A DNA stretch of 64,000 nt. It comes from Bacillota bacterium. GTDB lineage: Bacteria; Bacillota; Clostridia; Tissierellales; Tissierellaceae. The position numbers were made by a program, and so were the translations under genes. Under the pieces are notes generated by a model. That model searched no databases. It was not told the DNA's origin and saw only the letters and a program-made list of their open reading frames with translations. The DNA is taken from NCBI GenBank assembly GCA_023388495.1, contig JAEWGC010000044.1:62001-126000 (forward strand). The letters are read 5' to 3'. Position 1 is the first letter of the stretch; each line of letters opens with the position of its first letter. Below are positions 1 to 6,935 of the stretch, in pieces.

Positions 1-3
1 ACT

Positions 4-546
4 ATGTTAAACTTAGAGCTACTTAATATATTAAAAGTTCGTTTTGAGGCTAATATAGATAGACATAAGGGTATTGAATGGGCAAAGGTACAAGAAAAAT
101 TGGAAGCTAATATTGATAAACTTTGGTCACTTAATGAAATGGAAAGAACTGGTGGTGAACCAGATGTTGTTGGTCAGGATGAAATAACAGGGGAATATAT
201 TTTTTATGATTGTTCAGCAGAAAGTCCAAAAGGTCGTAGAAATATTTGCTATGATGGTGAAGGCCAAGAGCAAAGGAAAAAGAAAGGGGTATATCCAGGG
301 GGGAATGCCATGGATATGGCAGCTGCTATGGGCATTGAGCTTCTAACAGAAGAACAATATGGAGAGCTACAGAAGCTTGGAGAATTCGATATGAAGACCT
401 CTAGTTGGATAAAGACACCTTCTGATATTAGAAAACATGGAGGAGCTATCTTTGCTGATCGTCGTTACGGCCATGTATTCATATATCATAACAGTGCCCC
501 ATCCTTTTATAGTTCTAGGGGATTTCGTGGATCTTTAAGGGTATAG
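4..546 (+). CDS. DUF4256 family protein (N-terminus may be cut by window edge)
   Basis: I recognise this as a DUF4256 family protein of unknown function: the blocks NEMERTGGEPDVVG, YDCSAESPKGRR and the C-terminal RGFRGSLRV are typical of this small cytosolic family. The visible reading frame gives 180 residues and ends exactly at the family's usual C-terminus. The first ATG lies three bases from the window start and no ribosome binding site can be seen, so the true start may lie a few codons upstream; family members I recall carry a slightly longer N-terminus. It is followed by a rho-independent terminator, so it ends its transcription unit. No function can be inferred from the neighbours. 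Confidence 0.75.
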   Translation: MLNLELLNILKVRFEANIDRHKGIEWAKVQEKLEANIDKLWSLNEMERTGGEPDVVGQDEITGEYIFYDCSAESPKGRRNICYDGEGQEQRKKKGVYPGGNAMDMAAAMGIELLTEEQYGELQKLGEFDMKTSSWIKTPSDIRKHGGAIFADRRYGHVFIYHNSAPSFYSSRGFRGSLRV

Positions 547-725
547 GTTTTGGTTAAGATGAATAATTTCGATAAATAGGCGGAAAAAAGAGTCAAATAA
601 AGTTTTCATAAATAATTAGTCATATGGAGAAATAAAACAGTGACGAGGCATCTCCAAAATTTAAAATTTTGATATTGTTGCCCTTTAAAATGCGAGATTA
701 GAATAGGTGTTTAAATAGTAATCTC

Positions 726-771
726 AAAGCTTCAAAATCCCTTATATTTAGAGGGAATTGAAGCTTTTATT
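726..771 (+). terminator. Rho-independent terminator after the DUF4256 gene
   Basis: An inverted repeat with outer arms AAAGCTTCAA and TTGAAGCTTT and an inner ATCCCT/AGGGA pairing is followed by a T-rich tract (TTATTATT). The stretch 547-725 before it contains no gene I can support. Confidence 0.6.
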
Positions 772-788
772 ATTATAATTAGTTCTAA

Positions 789-817
789 TTGACAAATAAA
801 TTAAATAACACTATAAT
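789..817 (+). promoter_or_regulatory. Sigma-A promoter of the HxlR regulator
   Basis: TTGACA at 789-794 and TATAAT at 812-817 are separated by exactly 17 bp, which is a consensus housekeeping promoter. It lies about 70 bp upstream of the start codon of the HxlR-type regulator. Confidence 0.75.
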
Positions 818-887
818 TATATATTAAACTATACTTTAAACAAGTACACACATTTATATTGCATATTAACAAAAAGGAGAGTGTAAA

Positions 888-1220
888 ATGAGTATAGAAA
901 GTATTTTGGAGGGTAATTTAGAGGATTCTGGTTTTAGTTATACCCTTTCACTTATTAATGGAAAATATAAGATGGTAATTCTTTATTGCCTCGCAAATAT
1001 TGGAGTTGTACGTTACAATCAATTGAAACGGTATATAGGGACAATATCCTATAAGACATTGAGTACATCATTGAAGGAACTGGAAGCTGATGATTTGATT
1101 GTGCGCATAGAATACCCTCAGATACCGCCAAAGGTAGAATATAGTCTGTCGGAGCGTGGAAAATCTCTGATGCCTATTTTAGATGCGTTGTGTGAATGGG
1201 GAGAAGAAAATCGTAGATAA
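888..1220 (+). CDS. HxlR family winged-helix transcriptional regulator
   Basis: This 110-residue protein has the layout of the HxlR/MarR-like winged-helix family: a helical N-terminus (YTLSLINGKYKMVILYCL), a recognition-helix region (ISYKTLSTSLKELEADDLIVR) and a wing with the family pattern PPKVEYSLSERGKSLMPIL. HxlR proteins are DNA-binding dimers that often respond to thiol or aldehyde stress; this one has one Cys (Leu-Tyr-Cys-Leu) in the first helix region, so redox sensing is possible but unproven. The start ATG has an AAAAGGAGAG ribosome binding site. It is expressed from its own consensus promoter. The target genes are not obvious; the downstream sigma-54 activator gene is on the same strand but begins 73 bp later with its own ribosome binding site. 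Confidence 0.85.
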   Translation: MSIESILEGNLEDSGFSYTLSLINGKYKMVILYCLANIGVVRYNQLKRYIGTISYKTLSTSLKELEADDLIVRIEYPQIPPKVEYSLSERGKSLMPILDALCEWGEENRR

Positions 1221-1293
1221 TAATTCAGTTTTACAGTATATATAAATGTAAGAAGCTTTCATTAGATATATTAGATCTCAAGAGGTGAGAACT

Positions 1294-3063
1294 TTGAACC
1301 AAGAATTCTATACATTTGTTCAACAATGTGCAGAAGCAATAGGAAATTCATTAGATGTGGAAGTAACCATTATAGATAGTAACTATATAAGAATTGCAGG
1401 GACAGGTAGATACAAGAAGGAAATTGGAAACAAAATACCAGAGTATTTTGTTTCAGCCAGTGTTATCAAAACAGGTAATAGCTATATGATTGATAGTGAT
1501 AGAGATAATGAGGTATGTAAAAGATGTAGAGAATATCAAGATTGCGATGAGAAAGGACATATAAATATTCCAATAAAAGATGGAAATGACATCTACGGAG
1601 CAATTAGCATATTATGTCTAAATGAGAAACAATTTGACATTCTATTGAAAAAACAAGACTCATTGCAAAAATTTCTCAAGAATATAGGAGATTTGCTAAT
1701 ATCCAAGTTTAAAGAAATCGAATATGTAAAGCAATTAGAGTTAAACAATAGTCAATTTAATGTTATATTTTCATCTATGAGTGACGGTGTATTGATGACA
1801 GATGAAGAAGGATTGGTTATTAACTGTAGTGATGCTATAAATAAGTTGCTTAGAATGTCCAAGAGAAAATTATTAGGAAAAAATGTGTCAGATTTTTTCA
1901 CTAATATTGACATGAAGCAAATTAAGAATAACGAGGATCATACACAGTTTATAGAAATAACGCTTAAAAACCGAAAGAAAAAGTTTTTAAGCTTAGTAAG
2001 TACTATAATCATAGATAACTCATTTAAAGGAATAATCCTTGCTCTGATGGAGGACACAAAACTTAATACTTTAATATATAGCAAGATGAATACTCATCAG
2101 ATTTTTAATTTTGATGATATGATTGGTAAGAGCCAAAAATTTACTGATATAGTTGAAATGGGTAAGAAGGCAGCAGCATTTAATTCTAGTGTATTGATTT
2201 TAGGTGAAAGTGGAACAGGTAAGGAAATATTTGCAAGATCTATTCATAATTATAATAAGCCCACTAGTACTCCATTTATAGCTATAAACTGTGCTGCGAT
2301 ACCTGAATCCCTTCTTGAATCGGAGTTATTTGGATATGAAGAAGGTGCTTTTACAGGAGCTAAGCAGACAGGAAAGCCTGGAAAATTTGAACTGGCAAAC
2401 GGTGGAACTATCTTTCTTGATGAGATAGGGGACATGCCTTTGCACTTACAGGCTAAGATACTAAGGGTATTACAGGATAGAACCATAGAGAGAATAGGAG
2501 GTATAAACCCTATTCCTATAAATGTTAGGGTTATAGCTGCCACTAACAAGAATTTAATAAAGATGGTTGAAAATAAGGAGTTTAGGGAAGATTTGTATTA
2601 CCGTCTCAATGTATTTAATATAACGATTCCATCATTGAGAGAAAGACCCGAAGACATATCACTGCTTATTGATTATTTTCTTGATATGTATTGTGGTAAG
2701 TTTGGTGTAGTTAAAAAGAGTATAGAGGCAACCGCAATGGCTATACTTATGAATTATCAATGGAAGGGAAACATTAGAGAATTACAGAATACCATTGAAT
2801 ATCTATGTTGTATCTGTGAAGGTGATATCATAGGAGTGGAGGAGGTAAGGAGCAAAATACCTTTAAATAACTGTACAGAAATGGTTATAAAAGAAGATGA
2901 AATAATAGAAATTACCCCTATTGATGAGCTCGAAAAAAGGGAGATTAAAAAGGCGTTAGATAAATATGGACATACAACAGCAGGAAAGCTGCAAGCGGCG
3001 CAAGCTTTGAATATAGGAAAATCAACCTTATATAGAAAGCTTAAAGAATATAATATAGATTAA
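1294..3063 (+). CDS. Sigma-54-dependent transcriptional activator with PAS domain and Fis-type HTH
   Basis: An enhancer-binding protein that should activate sigma-54 RNA polymerase. Order of domains: an N-terminal sensor region (about 1-150) with a CKRC-x5-C cluster and the pattern GAISIL that recurs in clostridial activators of this class; a PAS domain (about 155-255); the AAA+ domain with Walker A GESGTGKE, the sigma-54 contact loop GAFTGA and a Walker B ending FLDEIGD; and a C-terminal Fis-type helix-turn-helix (TAGKLQAAQALNIGKSTLYRKL). I choose TTG 1294 as start because AAGAGGTGAG is placed correctly as its ribosome binding site; the GTG at 1285 lies inside that site. A terminator follows. 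Two sigma-54 promoters with matching palindrome arrays lie just downstream, so it very probably controls the aminotransferase and aldolase/symporter units. The cysteine cluster may sense metal or redox state; that is inference. Confidence 0.92.
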   Translation: MNQEFYTFVQQCAEAIGNSLDVEVTIIDSNYIRIAGTGRYKKEIGNKIPEYFVSASVIKTGNSYMIDSDRDNEVCKRCREYQDCDEKGHINIPIKDGNDIYGAISILCLNEKQFDILLKKQDSLQKFLKNIGDLLISKFKEIEYVKQLELNNSQFNVIFSSMSDGVLMTDEEGLVINCSDAINKLLRMSKRKLLGKNVSDFFTNIDMKQIKNNEDHTQFIEITLKNRKKKFLSLVSTIIIDNSFKGIILALMEDTKLNTLIYSKMNTHQIFNFDDMIGKSQKFTDIVEMGKKAAAFNSSVLILGESGTGKEIFARSIHNYNKPTSTPFIAINCAAIPESLLESELFGYEEGAFTGAKQTGKPGKFELANGGTIFLDEIGDMPLHLQAKILRVLQDRTIERIGGINPIPINVRVIAATNKNLIKMVENKEFREDLYYRLNVFNITIPSLRERPEDISLLIDYFLDMYCGKFGVVKKSIEATAMAILMNYQWKGNIRELQNTIEYLCCICEGDIIGVEEVRSKIPLNNCTEMVIKEDEIIEITPIDELEKREIKKALDKYGHTTAGKLQAAQALNIGKSTLYRKLKEYNID

Positions 3064-3070
3064 TGAAAAA

Positions 3071-3107
3071 AAACCTTTTGTTTACTAATAAACAAAAGGT
3101 TTTTTTA
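3071..3107 (+). terminator. Rho-independent terminator after the sigma-54 activator gene
   Basis: A perfect 14-bp stem (AAACCTTTTGTTTA / TAAACAAAAGGTTT) with a 4-base loop is followed by seven T residues, which is a strong intrinsic terminator. Confidence 0.9.
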
Positions 3108-3180
3108 TAACGAATAGGAAAGCTCTACTTCTTTTGTTTATAGAAATTGGAAAACTAAAATCAATTATGGAATTTTAATA

Positions 3181-3244
3181 ATCCCAGAATGAGAAAGATT
3201 CCAAATATGAGAATAAAAAACTTTAAAAATTCTCTACTTGGGAA
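3181..3244. promoter_or_regulatory. Upstream activator array: three 15-bp palindromes (enhancer of aminotransferase operon)
   Basis: Three copies of a palindrome with consensus TTCTC-N5-GAGAA lie at 3181-3195 (ATCCC/GAGAA), 3199-3213 (TTCCA/GAGAA) and 3230-3244 (TTCTC/GGGAA). Centre-to-centre spacing is 18 and 31 bp. The last centre is 71 bp upstream of the GG of the sigma-54 -24 element. The same array with almost identical spacing occurs at 5790-5854, ahead of the only other sigma-54 promoter nearby. This is the arrangement expected for binding sites of an enhancer-binding activator, most likely the one encoded at 1294-3063. Confidence 0.8.
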
Positions 3245-3306
3245 TTTGTTATTGGAATACCTGAATAGAAGTGAGTGAATATGCAGTAAAGATTAGATTG
3301 TATTTT

Positions 3307-3322
3307 TGGCATAGTTATTGCA
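3307..3322 (+). promoter_or_regulatory. Sigma-54 (-24/-12) promoter of the aminotransferase operon
   Basis: TGGCAT-N5-TTGCA matches the sigma-54 consensus TGGCAC-N5-TTGC; GG (3308-3309) and GC (3320-3321) are 10 bp apart, the invariant spacing. The start codon of the first gene lies about 115 bp downstream. Confidence 0.88.
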
Positions 3323-3435
3323 ATAAAGTATGTCAAAAGTAAATCAAAGCAAAGAGGACTAATAATAGAAGATTTACTAAATAAATTGAAGTTATTAAAA
3401 ATAGTCCTTAATGCTAGAATGAAGGAGATGTTTTT

Positions 3436-4509
3436 ATGGAAAAAAAGGTATACATGATGGTTGGTCCTACGACAATTCCACAAAGAGTACTTAATGCCAT
3501 GAATGTGGAATCATTTTCTCATCGTACTGATAAATATTCAGCACTTCAAGAAAATGTAACCACAAATCTGAAAAAGATATTTAATACAGAAAATGAAGTG
3601 TTTGTTTTAACATCATCAGGAACAGGGGCTATGGAAGCTACTATACAAAACTGTTTTTCAGCAGGAGATGAGGTTATTGTTCCAACTATAGGAAAATTTA
3701 GTGATCAATATGCATATATGTGTGAATTATATGGATTGAATGTAATAAGAGTACCATTTGAAGATGGTGAAACTGCTGATGTAAATAAGGTGATGGAGAA
3801 GGTTAATCCTAAAACAAGAGGAGTATTTGTAGTTCATAATGAGAGTTCAACTGGTGTATATAATGATATAGAATCCTTTGGAAAGGCTTTGAAGGATACA
3901 AATGCTTTGCTTGTAGTTGACTCTGTTAGTGGACTTGGTGGATTAGAAATAAAAATGGATGAATGGAATATAGATGTAGTATTTACGAGCTCTCAAAAAG
4001 CATTAATGGCTCCTCCTGGATTAGCTTTTCTTGCAATAAGTGATAAAGCATGGGCTTACGTTGAAGAGTCAAAATTCCCAAAATATTATTTTGACTTCAA
4101 GCTAGCAAGAGAACATAATAAGAAAAATCAAACTTTGGTTACACCTACTATCTATACACTTTTAGCTGTGAATGAATCATTGAATATAATGTTTGAAGAA
4201 GGTCTTGATAACATATATAAGAGACATGAGGAAAATACACAAATGATAATTGAAGGTGTGAAAAGACTTGGTTTATCTCTTTTTGCCAAAGATGAAAAAT
4301 TTGCTTCAAGGACCTTAACTGCAATTTATGTCCCTGGTAAATCTAAGGAAATTGTAAAAGCTCTTGCAGAAAGAGGAGTTATTGTAAATGGTGGAATAGG
4401 GGCGTTGGGAGAGGATGTATTTAGAGTTGGAACTATGGGATATGTATCAAAGAATGATGTACTATTGTTTTTAAATGCATTAGAAGATGTTATAAATAAA
4501 ATTAATTAA
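3436..4509 (+). CDS. PLP-dependent aminotransferase, alanine-glyoxylate/serine-pyruvate type (class V)
   Basis: A 357-residue fold-type I, class V aminotransferase of the alanine-glyoxylate/serine-pyruvate group. Visible marks are the N-terminal GPTTIPQRVL, the phosphate-binding SSGTGAME (about 60-67), Asp162 in VDSVSGLGG which pairs with the pyridine nitrogen, Lys188 in TSSQKAL which should form the Schiff base, and the C-terminal GALGEDVFRVGTMG. Enzymes of this group commonly move an amino group from alanine or serine to glyoxylate, giving glycine; the exact donor cannot be read from the sequence. The ATG is preceded by AAGGAGATG. It is the first gene after a sigma-54 promoter and is followed 34 bp later by a divergent paralogue, so both are probably co-transcribed and induced by the upstream activator. 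Confidence 0.9.
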   Translation: MEKKVYMMVGPTTIPQRVLNAMNVESFSHRTDKYSALQENVTTNLKKIFNTENEVFVLTSSGTGAMEATIQNCFSAGDEVIVPTIGKFSDQYAYMCELYGLNVIRVPFEDGETADVNKVMEKVNPKTRGVFVVHNESSTGVYNDIESFGKALKDTNALLVVDSVSGLGGLEIKMDEWNIDVVFTSSQKALMAPPGLAFLAISDKAWAYVEESKFPKYYFDFKLAREHNKKNQTLVTPTIYTLLAVNESLNIMFEEGLDNIYKRHEENTQMIIEGVKRLGLSLFAKDEKFASRTLTAIYVPGKSKEIVKALAERGVIVNGGIGALGEDVFRVGTMGYVSKNDVLLFLNALEDVINKIN

Positions 4510-4543
4510 TATAGAATATACTAATTAAAGTGGAGGGGATATT

Positions 4544-5686
4544 ATGAAAAATCGTAAATTAGTTATGATACCAGGACCAACACCTGTTGTAAGAACTATT
4601 CAGGATCAAATGGGAAGAGAGACTGTAGCATTTGGTGATCCAAAATTTATAAATGATTTTAAGGAAGTTATCGCAGATTTAAAAGAGCTTTGGGGTACCT
4701 CAGGTGAAGTATTTGTCGTAGCTGGTAGCGGAAGCATGTCTATGGAAATGGCTATTTCTAATACACTAAAGGCAGGAGACAATCTGCTTATTGTATCACA
4801 TGGTTTCTTTGGAGATAGATTTGTTGGCATTGCGGAAAACAAAGGAATAAACGTTGATGTTATGAAGGCTGAGTGGGGTAAGGTATTTTCAGCAGAAGAA
4901 ATTGAAATGAAGCTAAAAGAAAAGCATTATCATGCAATAACTGTAACCCATGTTGATACTTCTACAGCTGCAGTTGCACCGATTGAAGAGATTGGTGAAA
5001 TGATGAAAAAATTCCCGGATACAATCTATATAGTAGATGGAGTAGCTGCAACAGCAGGTGAGCGTGAATATGTAGATAAATACAATATTGACATTTTATT
5101 TACTGCATCCCAAAAAGCATTTGGAGTAGCGCCAGGGCTAGCAATTCTTTGGGCTAGTAAAAAGGCTATGGAAAGAAGAAAATCAATAGGAGCAATACCA
5201 GAGTACTATATTGATTTTGATAAGTGGTTGCCTGTAATGCATGATCCATCAAAATACTATGCAACACCAGCTGTAAATCTGATATGGGCGCTACAAGAAT
5301 CCATAAGAATAATTAAAGAAGAAGGAATAGAAGCTAGATATGAAAGGCATATTAATGTTTCAAAAGCCATGAGAGCTGCTTTAACAGCTATGGGATTTAT
5401 AATATTAGCTGATGAAAGAAATAGGGCAACTACTTTATCATGTTGTCTATATCCTGAAGGAATTGATGATTTAAAATTTAGAACCATATTAGCAGAAGAA
5501 GGAGCTCAGGTAGCAGGTGGCCTTGGAGCATATGCAGGAAAGATGTTTAGAATAGGGCATATGGGAAATATAGATATGCTTGATATGGTAGGAGCAATAT
5601 CCGCAATAGAAAGAACTCTTTATAGAATGGAAGTTGATGTATTAGGTAAAGGTGTAGAAGCATTACAGAGAAAACTAATGGAATAG
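4544..5686 (+). CDS. Second PLP-dependent alanine-glyoxylate-type aminotransferase (class V)
   Basis: A 380-residue paralogue of the preceding enzyme, only distantly similar to it. It keeps the class V pattern: MIPGPTPVV at the N-terminus, GSGSMSMEMA (about 61-70), the aspartate of VDGVAATAGE (Asp165), Schiff-base Lys191 in TASQKAF, and GLGAYAGKMFRIGHMG near the C-terminus. The residues after the key aspartate (GVAATAG) differ from the usual SVSSLGG of serine/alanine-glyoxylate enzymes, so substrate preference may differ from its neighbour. The ribosome binding site is GGAGGGG. Two such enzymes back to back suggest either two successive transaminations in one pathway or a hetero-oligomer; the sequence cannot decide. 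A strong terminator ends the unit. Confidence 0.9.
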   Translation: MKNRKLVMIPGPTPVVRTIQDQMGRETVAFGDPKFINDFKEVIADLKELWGTSGEVFVVAGSGSMSMEMAISNTLKAGDNLLIVSHGFFGDRFVGIAENKGINVDVMKAEWGKVFSAEEIEMKLKEKHYHAITVTHVDTSTAAVAPIEEIGEMMKKFPDTIYIVDGVAATAGEREYVDKYNIDILFTASQKAFGVAPGLAILWASKKAMERRKSIGAIPEYYIDFDKWLPVMHDPSKYYATPAVNLIWALQESIRIIKEEGIEARYERHINVSKAMRAALTAMGFIILADERNRATTLSCCLYPEGIDDLKFRTILAEEGAQVAGGLGAYAGKMFRIGHMGNIDMLDMVGAISAIERTLYRMEVDVLGKGVEALQRKLME

Positions 5687-5716
5687 AATATATATTATAT
5701 AAGAGATGAAAGAAGC

Positions 5717-5760
5717 AAAAACCTTTTGAAATCCTTAGATTTCAAAAGGTTTTTATTTTA
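5717..5760 (+). terminator. Rho-independent terminator after the aminotransferase pair
   Basis: A perfect 17-bp stem (AAAAACCTTTTGAAATC and its complement) with a CTTA loop is followed by TATTTTAT. It separates the two sigma-54 transcription units. Confidence 0.9.
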
Positions 5761-5789
5761 TAATGAAAAGAAGAGATAAAGATTAAGCA

Positions 5790-5854
5790 ATCTCAAAATG
5801 AGAAAATTTCCAAATATGAGAATAAAAAAACTTACAAATTTCTCTATTTGAGAA
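5790..5854. promoter_or_regulatory. Upstream activator array: three 15-bp palindromes (enhancer of aldolase/symporter operon)
   Basis: Palindromes at 5790-5804 (ATCTC-N5-GAGAA), 5808-5822 (TTCCA-N5-GAGAA) and 5840-5854 (TTCTC-N5-GAGAA), centres 18 and 32 bp apart, the last 69 bp upstream of the -24 GG. Order, sequence and spacing copy the array at 3181-3244, including the same weak half-site in the middle copy. Confidence 0.8.
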
Positions 5855-5914
5855 ACTTGTATTATTTATGTCTGTAAAACACGCAATTATATGATATATA
5901 TCAGGTAATATTTT

Positions 5915-5930
5915 TGGCATGGCTATTGCA
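5915..5930 (+). promoter_or_regulatory. Sigma-54 (-24/-12) promoter of the aldolase/symporter operon
   Basis: TGGCAT-N5-TTGCA with GG at 5916-5917 and GC at 5928-5929, 10 bp apart. Only the five spacer bases differ from the promoter at 3307-3322. Confidence 0.88.
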
Positions 5931-5969
5931 ATATAATATGTCGAAAATAAAATGAATGGAGTGGATAAA

Positions 5970-6851
5970 ATGTTTAAAGGAATTTACACCCCTATAGTAA
6001 CACCTTTTGATGCTAATGAACAAATAAATTATGAGTATCTTAAGCACAATTTAGACATCTGGGGAAAAACTGATTTAGATGGTATAGTGGTACTGGGATC
6101 AAATGGAGAATTTGTTTACCTTAATCAAGAGGAGAAGCTTGAACTAGTTAAATTTGTTAAGGAAAATTTCAATCCTGAAAAGAAAATAATTGTAGGTACA
6201 GCTTGTGAATCTACGAAAGAAACAATAGCACTTTCAGAAAAAATGGCAGAATTAGGAGCCGATGCAGTACTTCTACTACCTCCTAATTATTTTAAAGGTG
6301 GAATGAAGGAAGATGTTTTATACAAATATTATACTGATGTAGCTGACGCAATATCCATACCAGTAATGATTTATAATATGCCTGGTAATACAGGAATAAA
6401 CCTTTCATCGGCATTGGTGGCTAAATTATCAAAGCATCCTAATATAGTAGGTATAAAGGATACTTCAGGAAATATAGTTCAAATCTCAGAAATAGTAAGA
6501 GATACTGATGATGATTTTGCGGTATTTGCAGGAAATGCTGGATATCTACTTCCCGCTTTAGCAGTAGGAGCAAGAGGTGCAACACTGGCACTTGCTAATA
6601 TTATGCCTGAGGAGTGTTGTAGACTTGTATCATTATTTAAAGAAGGAAAACTAGATGAAGCTAGAGAGTTACAGTTGAAATTGATAGAGATTAACTTTGC
6701 AGTTACAGGTAAATTTGGCGTAGCAGGGCTAAAACATGCATTAGATTTACTTGGATATAAAGGAGGTCAACCAAGAAGACCTCTGCTTCCGGCTTCAGAT
6801 GATGCTAAGAAAGTAATAGAAGAGCTTCTTAGCAAATATGGAGCTTTATAG
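5970..6851 (+). CDS. DapA-superfamily lyase resembling 4-hydroxy-2-oxoglutarate aldolase
   Basis: A 293-residue (beta/alpha)8 Schiff-base aldolase/lyase of the DHDPS/NAL superfamily. Lys163 in GIKDTSG should form the Schiff base and Tyr135 in IYNMPGNTG is the general acid/base. The carboxylate-binding loop reads GSNGEF (43-48), not the GTTGE of dihydrodipicolinate synthase; GSNGEF, ACEST, HPNIVG-K-D and the C-terminal block AVTGKFGVAGLKHAL...GYKGG are features I recall from eukaryotic 4-hydroxy-2-oxoglutarate aldolase, which splits its substrate to pyruvate and glyoxylate. I prefer ATG 5970, spaced correctly from GGAGTGG; the ATG at 5952 precedes that site. Glyoxylate aminotransferases in the partner operon and a symporter downstream support a catabolic role rather than lysine synthesis. 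Another 2-keto-acid substrate remains possible. Confidence 0.82.
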   Translation: MFKGIYTPIVTPFDANEQINYEYLKHNLDIWGKTDLDGIVVLGSNGEFVYLNQEEKLELVKFVKENFNPEKKIIVGTACESTKETIALSEKMAELGADAVLLLPPNYFKGGMKEDVLYKYYTDVADAISIPVMIYNMPGNTGINLSSALVAKLSKHPNIVGIKDTSGNIVQISEIVRDTDDDFAVFAGNAGYLLPALAVGARGATLALANIMPEECCRLVSLFKEGKLDEARELQLKLIEINFAVTGKFGVAGLKHALDLLGYKGGQPRRPLLPASDDAKKVIEELLSKYGAL

Positions 6852-6873
6852 TAAATTAATATAATTAATATCT

Positions 6874-6899
6874 CCTCAGTAGTTATATAACTACTGAGG
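6874..6899. other. 26-bp perfect palindrome between aldolase and symporter genes
   Basis: CCTCAGTAGTTAT is followed directly by its reverse complement. There is no T tract after it, so it is not a classical terminator. It may be an mRNA processing or stabilising hairpin that sets the ratio of the two gene products, or a protein-binding site. Confidence 0.55.
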
Positions 6900-6935
6900 G
6901 TAATTATAACCATATTGTCCTAGGGGGTAAAATTT

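Noticed and set aside
1285..1293. GTG at 1285 as start of the sigma-54 activator
   Set aside because: It lies within the AAGAGGTGAG ribosome binding site of TTG 1294, so the shorter form is more likely.
5970..6851. Lysine-biosynthetic dihydrodipicolinate synthase (dapA)
   Set aside because: The substrate loop is GSNGEF rather than GTTGE, and the gene is in a sigma-54 catabolic unit with aminotransferases and a symporter.
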